A stretch of 40,996 nucleotides of DNA from Alistipes sp. GTDB taxonomy: Bacteria; Bacteroidota; Bacteroidia; Bacteroidales; Rikenellaceae. This document shows, in pieces, positions 1 through 6,505 of this stretch. The stretch covers positions 1-40,996 of the forward strand of contig JAGBTP010000029.1 in the NCBI GenBank assembly GCA_017631255.1. The letters are read 5' to 3'. How positions within the stretch are numbered: position 1 is the stretch's first letter; the number at the start of each line of letters is the position of its first letter. The notes under the pieces are model-generated. The model did no database searches and was not told the DNA's origin. It saw only the letters and a program-made list of their open reading frames with translations. A program made the position numbers and the translations under genes.

Positions 1-228
1 AACTTCATCAATAACTTCTTTGATACTGTTCCTGATGTATTTGACCAAAGTATAATCTTGATTAAAGATCTGTACGATGTGGATGACGAGCAATGTTTAT
101 CGGAGGACGGCCACAAGGTCTTGAAGCAGATGCTCGATGGACAATTGCAGGGTACTTTCTATGTTAATCGCATACCGCAGGAGGCAGACCCAACTCAACT
201 TTGTACAGAGATACTAAGATACAAATAA
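1..228 (+). CDS. C-terminal fragment of an unknown protein
   Basis: An open frame enters from the left edge and stops at TAA 226-228, giving the last 75 residues of a protein whose start lies outside the window. The fragment is acidic and mixed alpha/beta in character, with no motif I recognise. It ends 18 bp before the next start and lies on the same strand as the following three genes, so it is probably part of the same transcription unit. Codon use is AT-rich like the next two genes and unlike the core genes further right. I cannot assign a function. Confidence 0.6.
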   Translation, partial: NFINNFFDTVPDVFDQSIILIKDLYDVDDEQCLSEDGHKVLKQMLDGQLQGTFYVNRIPQEADPTQLCTEILRYK

Positions 229-246
229 CATTAAAACGGGCTTATT

Positions 247-750
247 ATGAATTATCAAAGATTCAAACAAGAGATAGATACAAAGAAACCGAAGTATTTG
301 TCGAAGTATTATAATTTGATTGAAGCTATTTCGAGGAAGGGTGATACACAAGGCGGATACATTCAGTTAGGTGCATTTTACCAAACCTACATGTATGCAT
401 TTATGATTGGATATCATATAGGAGAGTGTATGCCTATTTCTGGAAATGGCGATGCTAGGGACTTTGCGCCTATTGCAAGCTGGAAACCTATAGAGTTAGT
501 TGATTACATTCAAATGTTGATTCTGTCAGAGCCAGAGGAAAAACTAGGCTTTAAGTGGATAGATTTGGACTCAATGGATGACGATAAAACTAAGGAGTGT
601 ATATCATCAATGATGAGAAGAATTGAAGGTTATGCAAATACTGGACTAGCATATCTCCAGAAGAAATATGATGAGGAGAAAGAGGCGTTTAAGTCTCCAT
701 TTGTCTTTGTTAATATCTTAAGAGAAGTATCATCGAAAAAAAGTTTGTAG
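247..750 (+). CDS. Small hypothetical protein, Dnd-associated-like
   Basis: This encodes a 167-residue soluble protein with an ATG start and no signal peptide or membrane segment. The central part (around residues 45-60, YAFMIGYHIG) and the later stretch around residue 130 (EGYANTGLAYLQ) recall the small proteins annotated as dnd system-associated protein 4, which also carry a Gly-Tyr-x-x-Gly element and a late EYANxG element. That resemblance is from memory and weak. It lies 18 bp after the preceding fragment and 25 bp before a HEPN gene, in an AT-rich run ending with a WYL regulator. This context fits an accessory component of a DNA-modification or phage-defence locus. An orphan protein of unknown role is equally possible. 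Confidence 0.4.
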   Translation: MNYQRFKQEIDTKKPKYLSKYYNLIEAISRKGDTQGGYIQLGAFYQTYMYAFMIGYHIGECMPISGNGDARDFAPIASWKPIELVDYIQMLILSEPEEKLGFKWIDLDSMDDDKTKECISSMMRRIEGYANTGLAYLQKKYDEEKEAFKSPFVFVNILREVSSKKSL

Positions 751-775
751 TGTAAGCAAACTAATCGATTCAATT

Positions 776-1518
776 ATGGCAAAACGGCAAATATCTAGCC
801 AAATTGTTACGCATGATGTGACCGATGTGTTTGGCGTTGCGGATAATGAAAGAACAGACGGCACTTTGCGTTGGTACTATGTAGCAAAAGACAATTTATC
901 TACAGCAAAGCTTCTTTTAGAAAATAAAAAGTATCATCATTGTGTGTTTTTTTTGCAGCAATGTATTGAATGCATTGTAAAGGTATTTTACTAGAGAATA
1001 AGATTTTAAAGACAGCTGAAAGTTTTAGTCATGCGCCTGAGAGTGCAATAGAGGAATTCTACAAACAACTTGATTCTGGCTCAATAGATTTATGCGAATA
1101 CATAAAACACGAAATGTGTGATAAGGAGGGTTTCGAAACCCGCCTTGCTCATATGGCAAAAGTATATAATCTATTTTTGGAGCAATATTATAAAGTATTG
1201 GAAGAAGACGCACCAGAGGACTTTTACATAGAACCAAGCGCGTATTCTGCAATTGGGTTACCCAAAAGTTGCAGTAAAAATTCTGCGTACTGGCATGTTC
1301 AGACCATGTTCTATGTGAACATATTTATATATTGTCTTGCGATTTTATTCAGCAATAGCACTAATTCAAAATTGCAACAAAATACCCGCTACCCAATGGA
1401 GGAGAATGGATTGTGGATGCCTAATCAAAAGTACAAGGAAACTGCGAGAATCATAGAAGGACTTAAAACGATAATACCGCAATTTGATTTTATTCTTAAG
1501 ACAATATTAAGAGAATAA
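776..1518 (+). pseudogene. HEPN-domain protein gene interrupted by one frameshift
   Basis: Frame one runs from ATG 776 to a stop at 992-994. The downstream frame continues from about 970 to 1518. Joined at the AAAGG near 979-983, the two give one continuous protein of about 247 residues. Across the joint it reads FLQQCIECIVKGILLENK, the usual HEPN helix pattern (QQ-x-x-E-x-x-x-K-x-x-L-L). The N-terminal part has the other HEPN helix, RWYYVAKDNLSTAKLLLENK. One added A or G at the joint restores the frame, as would a -1 slip from AAG to AAA. HEPN proteins are commonly RNases or nucleotide-binding partners in toxin and defence systems. I do not see a clear RxxxxxH catalytic motif here. The likely causes, in order, are a real mutation, a sequencing error, or programmed frameshifting. 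Confidence 0.65.
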
Positions 1519-1527
1519 GAATATCTT

Positions 1528-2442
1528 ATGGAACAGCCGAAAATTGAGCGAGTGCTTCGTCTGATGAAAATGATGACGGGCAACAACAACTACACCGTAG
1601 AGGATATGGCCGAGCGACTCGGCATCTCCTATCGTTCGGTGTATCGTTATATCGAGACCTTCAAAGATTCGGGTTTTGTTGTGCAGCGCAAAGATGGCGG
1701 CATCTATAAGCTCGGCAAGGATAGCCGTTACTTCAAGGAGATTTCACAGCTTATCCATTTTACCGATGAGGAGGCGCACATTGTCAACCAGCTCATCGAG
1801 TGCCTTGACAATACCAATATGCTCAAGCAAAACCTCCGCAAAAAGCTCACGGCTGTCTATAACTGCACATCACTTGCTGATAGTGTTGTGGAAGGTAAGA
1901 ATGCGATTAATGTCAATCGAGTAATCGAAGCTATAAATAACCAGAAGCAAGTTATTCTTCGCAGCTACGCATCATCACACACGGGAGTAATTCGCGATCG
2001 TCTGGTTGAGCCATTTGGATTTACGACAAACTATGTACAGATCTGGTGTTACGAGCCAGAATCTGGACTTAATAAACTCTTCAATACAGCCCGCGTTGGA
2101 TCGGTCGAGGTGATAAACGATGATTGGAAGTTTGCCAACCAACATCACGAAGGCTACATCGACATATTTCGCATTACGGGATTTGAGCAGAAACGAGTAC
2201 AGTTGGAGTTGGGAGTTATGTCCCACAATCTTCTGATTGAAGAGTATCCATTAGCTACCCGCGACCTTAAACAAATAGATAGCTCACATTGGCTACTCGA
2301 TACGATGGTGTGTAACTATGTTGGTATTGGTCGCTTTGTTATGGGCTTATCTGATGACATTAAGATTCTAACGCCAGAGTTTGATGAGTATATAGAATCC
2401 ATAGTTACTCGAATGTATGGTGGCTATAATTCTGACAAATAA
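1528..2442 (+). CDS. WYL-domain transcriptional regulator (HTH-WYL)
   Basis: The protein has 304 residues. Residues 1-65 form a DeoR/HTH_11-like winged helix (TVEDMAERLGISYRSVYRYI is the helix-turn-helix). Residues around 140-210 form a WYL-type domain, with WCY in place of the canonical WYL triad. The C-terminal 80 residues look like the WCX extension. The architecture is that of YafY-type regulators, whose relatives BrxR and CapW control phage-defence operons and sense nucleic-acid ligands through the WYL domain. It starts 9 bp after the HEPN gene, so it belongs to the same transcript and closes it. A terminator follows at 2484. It probably regulates the defence-like genes upstream, and the palindromic TGACA/TGTCA site just after its stop is a candidate operator. 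Confidence 0.85.
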   Translation: MEQPKIERVLRLMKMMTGNNNYTVEDMAERLGISYRSVYRYIETFKDSGFVVQRKDGGIYKLGKDSRYFKEISQLIHFTDEEAHIVNQLIECLDNTNMLKQNLRKKLTAVYNCTSLADSVVEGKNAINVNRVIEAINNQKQVILRSYASSHTGVIRDRLVEPFGFTTNYVQIWCYEPESGLNKLFNTARVGSVEVINDDWKFANQHHEGYIDIFRITGFEQKRVQLELGVMSHNLLIEEYPLATRDLKQIDSSHWLLDTMVCNYVGIGRFVMGLSDDIKILTPEFDEYIESIVTRMYGGYNSDK

Positions 2443-2448
2443 TATTCA

Positions 2449-2483
2449 TTGACAGAAATTGTCAAATCGGGCTTATACCTTTG
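2449..2483 (+). promoter_or_regulatory. Palindromic promoter/operator-like element
   Basis: A TTGACA-N5-TGTCAA palindrome (2449-2465) is followed 14 bp after its inner TTG by TACCTTTG (2476-2483), which fits the Bacteroidetes -7 consensus TAnnTTTG. The same composite, TGACAnAAnTTGTCAAA then ATACCTTTG at identical spacing, occurs at 9549-9582. A related form precedes the Fic gene. Transcription from it would start close to the hairpin at 2484 and could serve the small genes at 2598-3843. Confidence 0.45.
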
Positions 2484-2522
2484 TCCCAGCAGCATAACAA
2501 GTGTTGCTGGGACTTTTTGTTT
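2484..2522 (+). terminator. Rho-independent terminator after the WYL gene
   Basis: An 11-bp stem, TCCCAGCAGCA (2484-2494) with TGTTGCTGGGA (2502-2512), contains one G-T pair and a 7-nt loop, and is followed by CTTTTTGTTT. It lies 41 bp beyond the WYL stop codon. It also argues against translating the open frame that begins with TTG at 2481. Confidence 0.75.
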
Positions 2523-2597
2523 ACTAAAAATTTGGGGGTATGTGGGATTTTTTGTGGAAATTGTTTTTGCTGGATTGGCTTTTTGACATCTTTGGTG

Positions 2598-2867
2598 ATG
2601 GCGATAATTAGTATGGGAATGGTTGACTACAAGACATTTCGCTGGTTTCTACAAGTATTGGGGTGCGAGGAAGCATTTGACCGAGCCTTTTACCAATACA
2701 ACGACTATACTGTATTCGATGAAGCGTTGTGGGAGGCGGGCGATGCCGAGTATATATTCGCCCACGCCTTTGACTGGAACACAACACCAGAGGGACGAGA
2801 ATATTGGTTGGTAATAGATAGAATTTGGAACATAAAAGTAATAAAGCACAGTTATGGGAACAATTAA
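2598..2867 (+). CDS. Small hypothetical protein, FRWFL/EEAFDRAFY type
   Basis: The frame is open from 2481, but that start sits inside a terminator. ATG 2598, 2613 or 2619 is more plausible, giving 83-90 residues. The core reads DYKTFRWFLQVLGCEEAFDRAFY followed by FDWNTTPEGREYW and then an ID-x-x-W end. I recall this pattern from short uncharacterised proteins in Bacteroidales accessory regions (first helix, AF-x-x-AFY, then TPEGR-x-(Y/F)W). There is no signal peptide. The stop overlaps the start of the SIMPL gene by 14 bp, which suggests translational coupling. Function unknown. Confidence 0.6.
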   Translation: MAIISMGMVDYKTFRWFLQVLGCEEAFDRAFYQYNDYTVFDEALWEAGDAEYIFAHAFDWNTTPEGREYWLVIDRIWNIKVIKHSYGNN

Positions 2868-3507
2868 GGTTTTAGGGCAGGGAGATGTAAAGTTTACTCC
2901 CGATGTAACAAGAGTAACGGTGGAGATCGATGCACTCCACTCAACCTATCAAGAGGCGTTTGAGGCTGGTGCAAAAAACACAAACCACATCAAAGATATC
3001 CTTGCCGAGCACGGTTTTGATAGAGATCTTGCCAAGACTTCGCGTTTTGATGTTAGTATGCACCGAGTGCATAAAAAGGTTGAGCGTGGTGAATGGCAGT
3101 GGGTTGTTAAGGGTTACAAGATTAAACAGACCTTCATTATCGAATTGGAGATGTGTTGTCCGCAGCTTACATCGCTCCTTGACCAGATTGGCAGAGAGAT
3201 GTCTGGTGTGGAGATTGAGCTCGGTTTTGCGGTTAGCGACACGGACTCCGCCAGATTAAAGGTTATCGAGGCCGCAGTTAAGGATGCGCAAAGAAAGGCG
3301 GAGGTTATGGCTACTGCCCTGGGTAAAAAACTCGGAGATGTGTCAAGTGTTCGTTATGGCAATCTGGATGAGGACTATTACAATGGACGAGTGTACGACC
3401 AATGTCTTGCAAGCCCAGGTAGTATGTGCGAGGCTGCCCCGATGGATTTAACTCCAGCCGATTTAAGTGGTTGCGCAAATGTAGATGTTGTGTGGAACTT
3501 ATTGTAG
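2854..3507 (+). CDS. SIMPL-domain (DUF541) protein
   Basis: The protein has 217 residues and is almost entirely one SIMPL domain. It opens with IKVLGQGDVKFTPDVTRVTV, the standard start of the family (G-x-G-x-x-x-x-x-P-D-x-x). The later stretch VIEAAVKDAQRKAEVMATAL (around residues 134-153) is the conserved A-x-x-DA-x-x-KA-x-x-(L/M)A helix. SIMPL proteins such as BP26 form channel-like oligomers and are usually exported, but this copy has no signal peptide and would be cytoplasmic. Its translation start overlaps the preceding small gene. Its function in this setting is unknown. Confidence 0.8.
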   Translation: MGTIKVLGQGDVKFTPDVTRVTVEIDALHSTYQEAFEAGAKNTNHIKDILAEHGFDRDLAKTSRFDVSMHRVHKKVERGEWQWVVKGYKIKQTFIIELEMCCPQLTSLLDQIGREMSGVEIELGFAVSDTDSARLKVIEAAVKDAQRKAEVMATALGKKLGDVSSVRYGNLDEDYYNGRVYDQCLASPGSMCEAAPMDLTPADLSGCANVDVVWNLL

Positions 3508-3513
3508 TCGGCT

Positions 3514-3618
3514 ATGTTGGGACATATTCTGGGAGTAATTTTTACCGTAGGCATAGTGGTCGTTATTTATATCGAATGCATAAAACCTTGTGTGCGCAAA
3601 TGGCGTGATCAGAAATAA
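3514..3618 (+). CDS. 34-residue single-pass membrane microprotein
   Basis: ATG 3514 to TAA 3616-3618 encodes MLGHILGVIFTVGIVVVIYI followed by a basic tail (ECIKPCVRKWRDQK). This is one clear transmembrane helix with positive residues after it. It starts 6 bp after the SIMPL stop and precedes another small gene by 24 bp, so the tight spacing supports it as a real gene. No family assignment is possible at this length. Confidence 0.45.
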   Translation: MLGHILGVIFTVGIVVVIYIECIKPCVRKWRDQK

Positions 3619-3642
3619 GAAATAATCAATAAAAGATTTACT

Positions 3643-3843
3643 ATGGGACTCTTTGTTTTTTTGCTAGGCGAGGATAAACACGATTCGGACCACGGAGAGG
3701 ATTGGGATCGTAGTGTTTTTGACACAGATCGATTCCGCAAACGCGGAAGCGGCAATTGGGTGGACTGGGAGGATGTATCAACGGGCAATTGCGACACCGA
3801 TGGATTCGAGCATCCAAATTATGATAATGAAGGCGAATGGTAG
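3643..3843 (+). CDS. Small acidic hypothetical protein
   Basis: ATG 3643 to TAG 3841-3843 encodes 66 residues. After a short hydrophobic start (MGLFVFLLG) the protein is rich in Asp, Trp, Gly and Glu, with several WD pairs. It lies at the end of a co-directional run of small genes and is followed immediately by a strong hairpin at 3844, which suggests that a transcript ends here. I do not recognise the family. Translation is plausible but unproven. Confidence 0.45.
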   Translation: MGLFVFLLGEDKHDSDHGEDWDRSVFDTDRFRKRGSGNWVDWEDVSTGNCDTDGFEHPNYDNEGEW

Positions 3844-3877
3844 TTAAGGTAGGGAATGACATCGTTCCCTACCTTAA
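3844..3877. terminator. Bidirectional hairpin between convergent genes
   Basis: A perfect 13-bp inverted repeat, TTAAGGTAGGGAA (3844-3856) and TTCCCTACCTTAA (3865-3877), has an 8-nt loop. It sits exactly between the plus-strand gene ending at 3843 and the minus-strand recombinase, and overlaps the last nine bases of the latter. It probably ends transcription in both directions. Confidence 0.6.
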
Positions 3878-4987
3878 TGATATTCTGTTGGCGGCTTCGC
3901 GCTTCTTGTCATTGATTACATCGGTGTAGATGGCAGTGGTTGCGACATGGGCATGGCCGAGCATTTTTGAGAGCGTATAGATGTCAGTTCCCAGGGCAAG
4001 TTGGAGAGTTGCGTATGTATGGCGAAAGCAGTGGAAAGTAATGTGCTTGTTGATGCCTGCCGCCTCGACCCATTTACCGATTACTCTATTGACCTTTGGG
4101 CGTTCGGTCATATGATCAAAGACAAAACCTTTCTTTCGGACTCGGCCGAGTATCTCCACCGCCTCATCACTAATTGGAATGGTGAGTTCCTTCTTGGTCT
4201 TCTTCAAGTGCAGGCGCAAGCAGAAACCACCTTCGGGGGCGATGTAGAGATTCTTATGCGTCAACGCAGTCACATCGCTATATCGTAGTCCCGTCAAGCA
4301 GGAGAATAAAGCGGCCTTTTTTAGCACCTCGTCCTGGCATGGAGTATTTGCTAGGGTCTTGACCTCTTCGAGCGTTAGATACTCCCTAAAGCCCTGGAGC
4401 GGGCGAACAATGCGAACAAGTCTGAATGGGTAGTCCTTGATAAGGCTCTGCTTCCAGGCGGTAGACACCACAGAGCGTAGCACCGACATATATGAGTTGA
4501 CAGCATTGTTGCTTAATCGCTTATTCTTGTGGGGATTCTGGATTGAGATGTAGTCTTTGGATAATAGGTACTTCTGAAACCTATTACAAAGGTCAACGGT
4601 GACCTCCTGGAAGCGACATCGCCCTTTTGTAAAATGTTTGAAGTGCGCCAGGCAAGTTCTATACATAGGAGGACGGCCAACACAAAAGTCATCGAAGAAT
4701 AGGAGAAAGTCTCCGCTTCTCTTTTTGGCATCGAAGAAGTCGAACTCGTTGTCGATAATCGATATTATTCGTTGCGACTTGATACCTTCGACTCTGAGCA
4801 TCGCCTGCTTGTTAAACTCCTTTTCTATATCATTCCTGGGTTTATCCCATAGGTATATTCCGAGTGTTTCAAATGCGTGGTCTTTCTTTGTGACTGGGTC
4901 TGTGATTGCTGGTCGGTAGCTCAAATAGATGGAGACCCTTCGATCTTTGAGCTTGCGTTTGTTAATACTGACTGTTGGAATCTTCAT
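3869..4987 (-). CDS. Tyrosine recombinase / integrase (Bacteroidetes type)
   Basis: This site-specific recombinase has 372 residues from ATG 4987. An in-frame upstream start would add 13 residues, but MKIPTVSINKRKLKDRRVSI matches the usual beginning. The N-terminal arm and SAM-like core-binding domain occupy about residues 1-200. The catalytic domain carries Arg235 (TGLRYSD), the His319-x-x-Arg322 motif (HCFRH), His345 (LGHAH) and the nucleophile Tyr354 (TAIYTD), so all key residues are intact. It stands alone, converges on the small-gene cluster and has no relaxase or other conjugation gene nearby. It may be the integrase of a small genomic island, or a shufflon-type invertase, although I see no invertible cassette flanking it. 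Confidence 0.9.
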   Translation of the reverse strand: MKIPTVSINKRKLKDRRVSIYLSYRPAITDPVTKKDHAFETLGIYLWDKPRNDIEKEFNKQAMLRVEGIKSQRIISIIDNEFDFFDAKKRSGDFLLFFDDFCVGRPPMYRTCLAHFKHFTKGRCRFQEVTVDLCNRFQKYLLSKDYISIQNPHKNKRLSNNAVNSYMSVLRSVVSTAWKQSLIKDYPFRLVRIVRPLQGFREYLTLEEVKTLANTPCQDEVLKKAALFSCLTGLRYSDVTALTHKNLYIAPEGGFCLRLHLKKTKKELTIPISDEAVEILGRVRKKGFVFDHMTERPKVNRVIGKWVEAAGINKHITFHCFRHTYATLQLALGTDIYTLSKMLGHAHVATTAIYTDVINDKKREAANRISLR

Positions 4988-5087
4988 ACTTGCGAAAGTT
5001 TTGAGTTCGAGCTGTAAAGATACCAATATTCAGTAACACCAGATGAGGATAACCAAACCGTCATTTATAAGAACAAAGAAATTTATC

Positions 5088-5179
5088 TGACAGCTTACGG
5101 GACAAAAATACATAATTATCGTGTCATTTAGCACGCCATTTGTCCCGTATTGTCAAATAAAATCATTATATTTGTCCCG
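5088..5179 (+). promoter_or_regulatory. Inverted-repeat operator region upstream of the Fic gene
   Basis: TACGGGACAAA (5096-5106) and TTTGTCCCGTA (5139-5149) form a perfect 11-bp inverted repeat. It is flanked by an outer TGACA (5088-5092) and TGTCA (5151-5155). A third TTTGTCCCG lies at 5171-5179. The -7-like TATATTTG (5167-5174) overlaps the third copy and lies 14 bp after a TTGTCAAAT. The arrangement suggests a regulator-binding region covering the promoter, possibly bound by the winged helix of the downstream protein itself. Confidence 0.5.
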
Positions 5180-5190
5180 AAAAGAGAGAA

Positions 5191-6231
5191 ATGCGTATGA
5201 CAATACAAGTTGAAATACTCCAATTTTTACACTACAACCCCTCGTCAAGTAGGGTTGAAATTGCTGCTGGGCTGACTAATGCGCCCAATGAGCGAACACT
5301 AAAAAGAATTATTGCTGATGGTGTTCAGCGAGGAGACATTGTTGTGGAGGGCAACGGTAGAGCGACACGCTACTCGCTTTCTGCACAGGCTCAACTTATG
5401 ATGCCACTCGACATCGACACCTACTTCCTCAAAGATATTGACGAGCGTAAGGTCCAGGAGTCGTTCAACTTTGACCTCATTCGCTCGACACTTCCGCAGG
5501 TGGCTATTTTCACAGAGGAGGATATGCAACGCTTGAATGTTGCCCACGAGCAGTTCCTCGCTAATATGCAGACCCTCTCCGAGGTGGAATATCGCAAGGA
5601 GATGGAGCGTTTGGGTGTGGACTTGTCGTGGAAGTCTTCACAGATTGAGGGCAACACCTATTCTCTCCTCGAAACCGAGCGACTACTGAAAGAGAAGCAG
5701 ACCGCCCAAGGCAAGACAAAAGATGAGGCGGTGATGCTACTCAACCATAAGGATGCGCTCGATTTCGTACTCGACAATCCCGACTATTTGAAGGAGTTGT
5801 CCACGAGGCGAATTGAGGATATTCACGCTATCCTAACAAAAGAGCTGGGTGTTGGCGGAGGTATTCGTACCAGAAGAGTAGGTATTACGGGTACGAACTA
5901 TCGCCCTCTGGATAACGAGTTCCAGATTCGTGAGGCATTGGAGGATAGTTGCGCACTGATAAATGGCAAGGAGAATATCTTTGAGAAAGCTCTTCTTGCG
6001 TTAGTGCTGTTGTCGTATATACAGGCGTTCTCTGACGGCAATAAGCGCACCGCCAGAATCACAAGCAACGCAATACTTATGGCCTGGGGATACTGCCCAC
6101 TCTCATTCCGTACGGTAGATTCAGTAGATTACAAAAAGGCGATGCTGATGTTCTACGAGCAGAACAATATCGCGGCATTCAAGCAGATATTTATCGAGCA
6201 GTACGAGTTCGCAACGAAGAATTATTTTTAG
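5191..6231 (+). CDS. Winged-helix Fic-domain protein with Gln at the catalytic His position
   Basis: The protein has 346 residues. Residues 1-65 form a winged helix (the IAAGLTNAPNERTLKRII region). Residues around 145-155 carry SWKSSQIEGN, a match to the [S/T]xxxE(G/N) inhibitory helix seen N-terminal to many Fic domains. Residues around 185-345 are the Fic core. The active loop reads YIQAFSDGNKRTAR (residues 276-289). The canonical HPFxxGN(G/K)R places His first, and here it is Gln278. The Phe, Asp, Gly-Asn and Arg residues for nucleotide and phosphate binding are kept. Fic proteins transfer AMP or other phosphate-containing groups to target proteins. Loss of the general base suggests altered or absent transferase activity, or a role as a DNA-binding sensor. 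The upstream inverted repeats suggest autoregulation. Confidence 0.85.
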   Translation: MRMTIQVEILQFLHYNPSSSRVEIAAGLTNAPNERTLKRIIADGVQRGDIVVEGNGRATRYSLSAQAQLMMPLDIDTYFLKDIDERKVQESFNFDLIRSTLPQVAIFTEEDMQRLNVAHEQFLANMQTLSEVEYRKEMERLGVDLSWKSSQIEGNTYSLLETERLLKEKQTAQGKTKDEAVMLLNHKDALDFVLDNPDYLKELSTRRIEDIHAILTKELGVGGGIRTRRVGITGTNYRPLDNEFQIREALEDSCALINGKENIFEKALLALVLLSYIQAFSDGNKRTARITSNAILMAWGYCPLSFRTVDSVDYKKAMLMFYEQNNIAAFKQIFIEQYEFATKNYF

Positions 6232-6401
6232 GTTGCATCGTAAAAATAGCTGTAATATCGTGCAAGTTTGAGCCTTGAAATTTTAGTGTAGAAAACCGCA
6301 TCAGTGAGTGCAGAGTGAGCCTGAAAAAGTGCCCTCTGTGCGCGTCTGGTGCAGAAACCGACCATCCCGCCGGAATCACGAGCGCAATGCGCAACAAGAA
6401 A

Positions 6402-6429
6402 GCCACTCGAAAGAGTGGCTTTTGTTTTT
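6402..6429 (+). terminator. Rho-independent terminator, left half of the palindrome
   Basis: GCCACTC (6402-6408) pairs with GAGTGGC (6413-6419) around a GAAA tetraloop, followed by TTTTGTTTTT. It is the first strong terminator downstream of the Fic gene. Confidence 0.8.
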
Positions 6430-6479
6430 CTGAGCATTATCGGGCTTGCACGAAACAATGCTCAGAAATAACAAAAGAT

Positions 6480-6505
6480 GCCGTACAAATTACGGCTTTC
6501 TTGTT
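6480..6505. terminator. Second terminator-like hairpin, right half of the palindrome
   Basis: GCCGTA (6480-6485) pairs with TACGGC (6491-6496) around a 5-nt loop. On the plus strand TTTCTTGTT follows. On the minus strand the same stem is followed by ATCTTTTGTTATTT, so it could end transcription in either direction. Confidence 0.55.

Noticed and set aside
2481..2597. N-terminal extension of the 2598-2867 gene from TTG 2481
   Set aside because: It begins inside a clear terminator hairpin and overlaps a promoter-like box; the residues are Cys-rich and unlike the rest of the protein.
3844..3877. Inverted repeat next to the recombinase as an invertible-switch end
   Set aside because: Its two arms form one hairpin between convergent genes. 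No second copy is visible on the far side of the recombinase, so a terminator explains it better.
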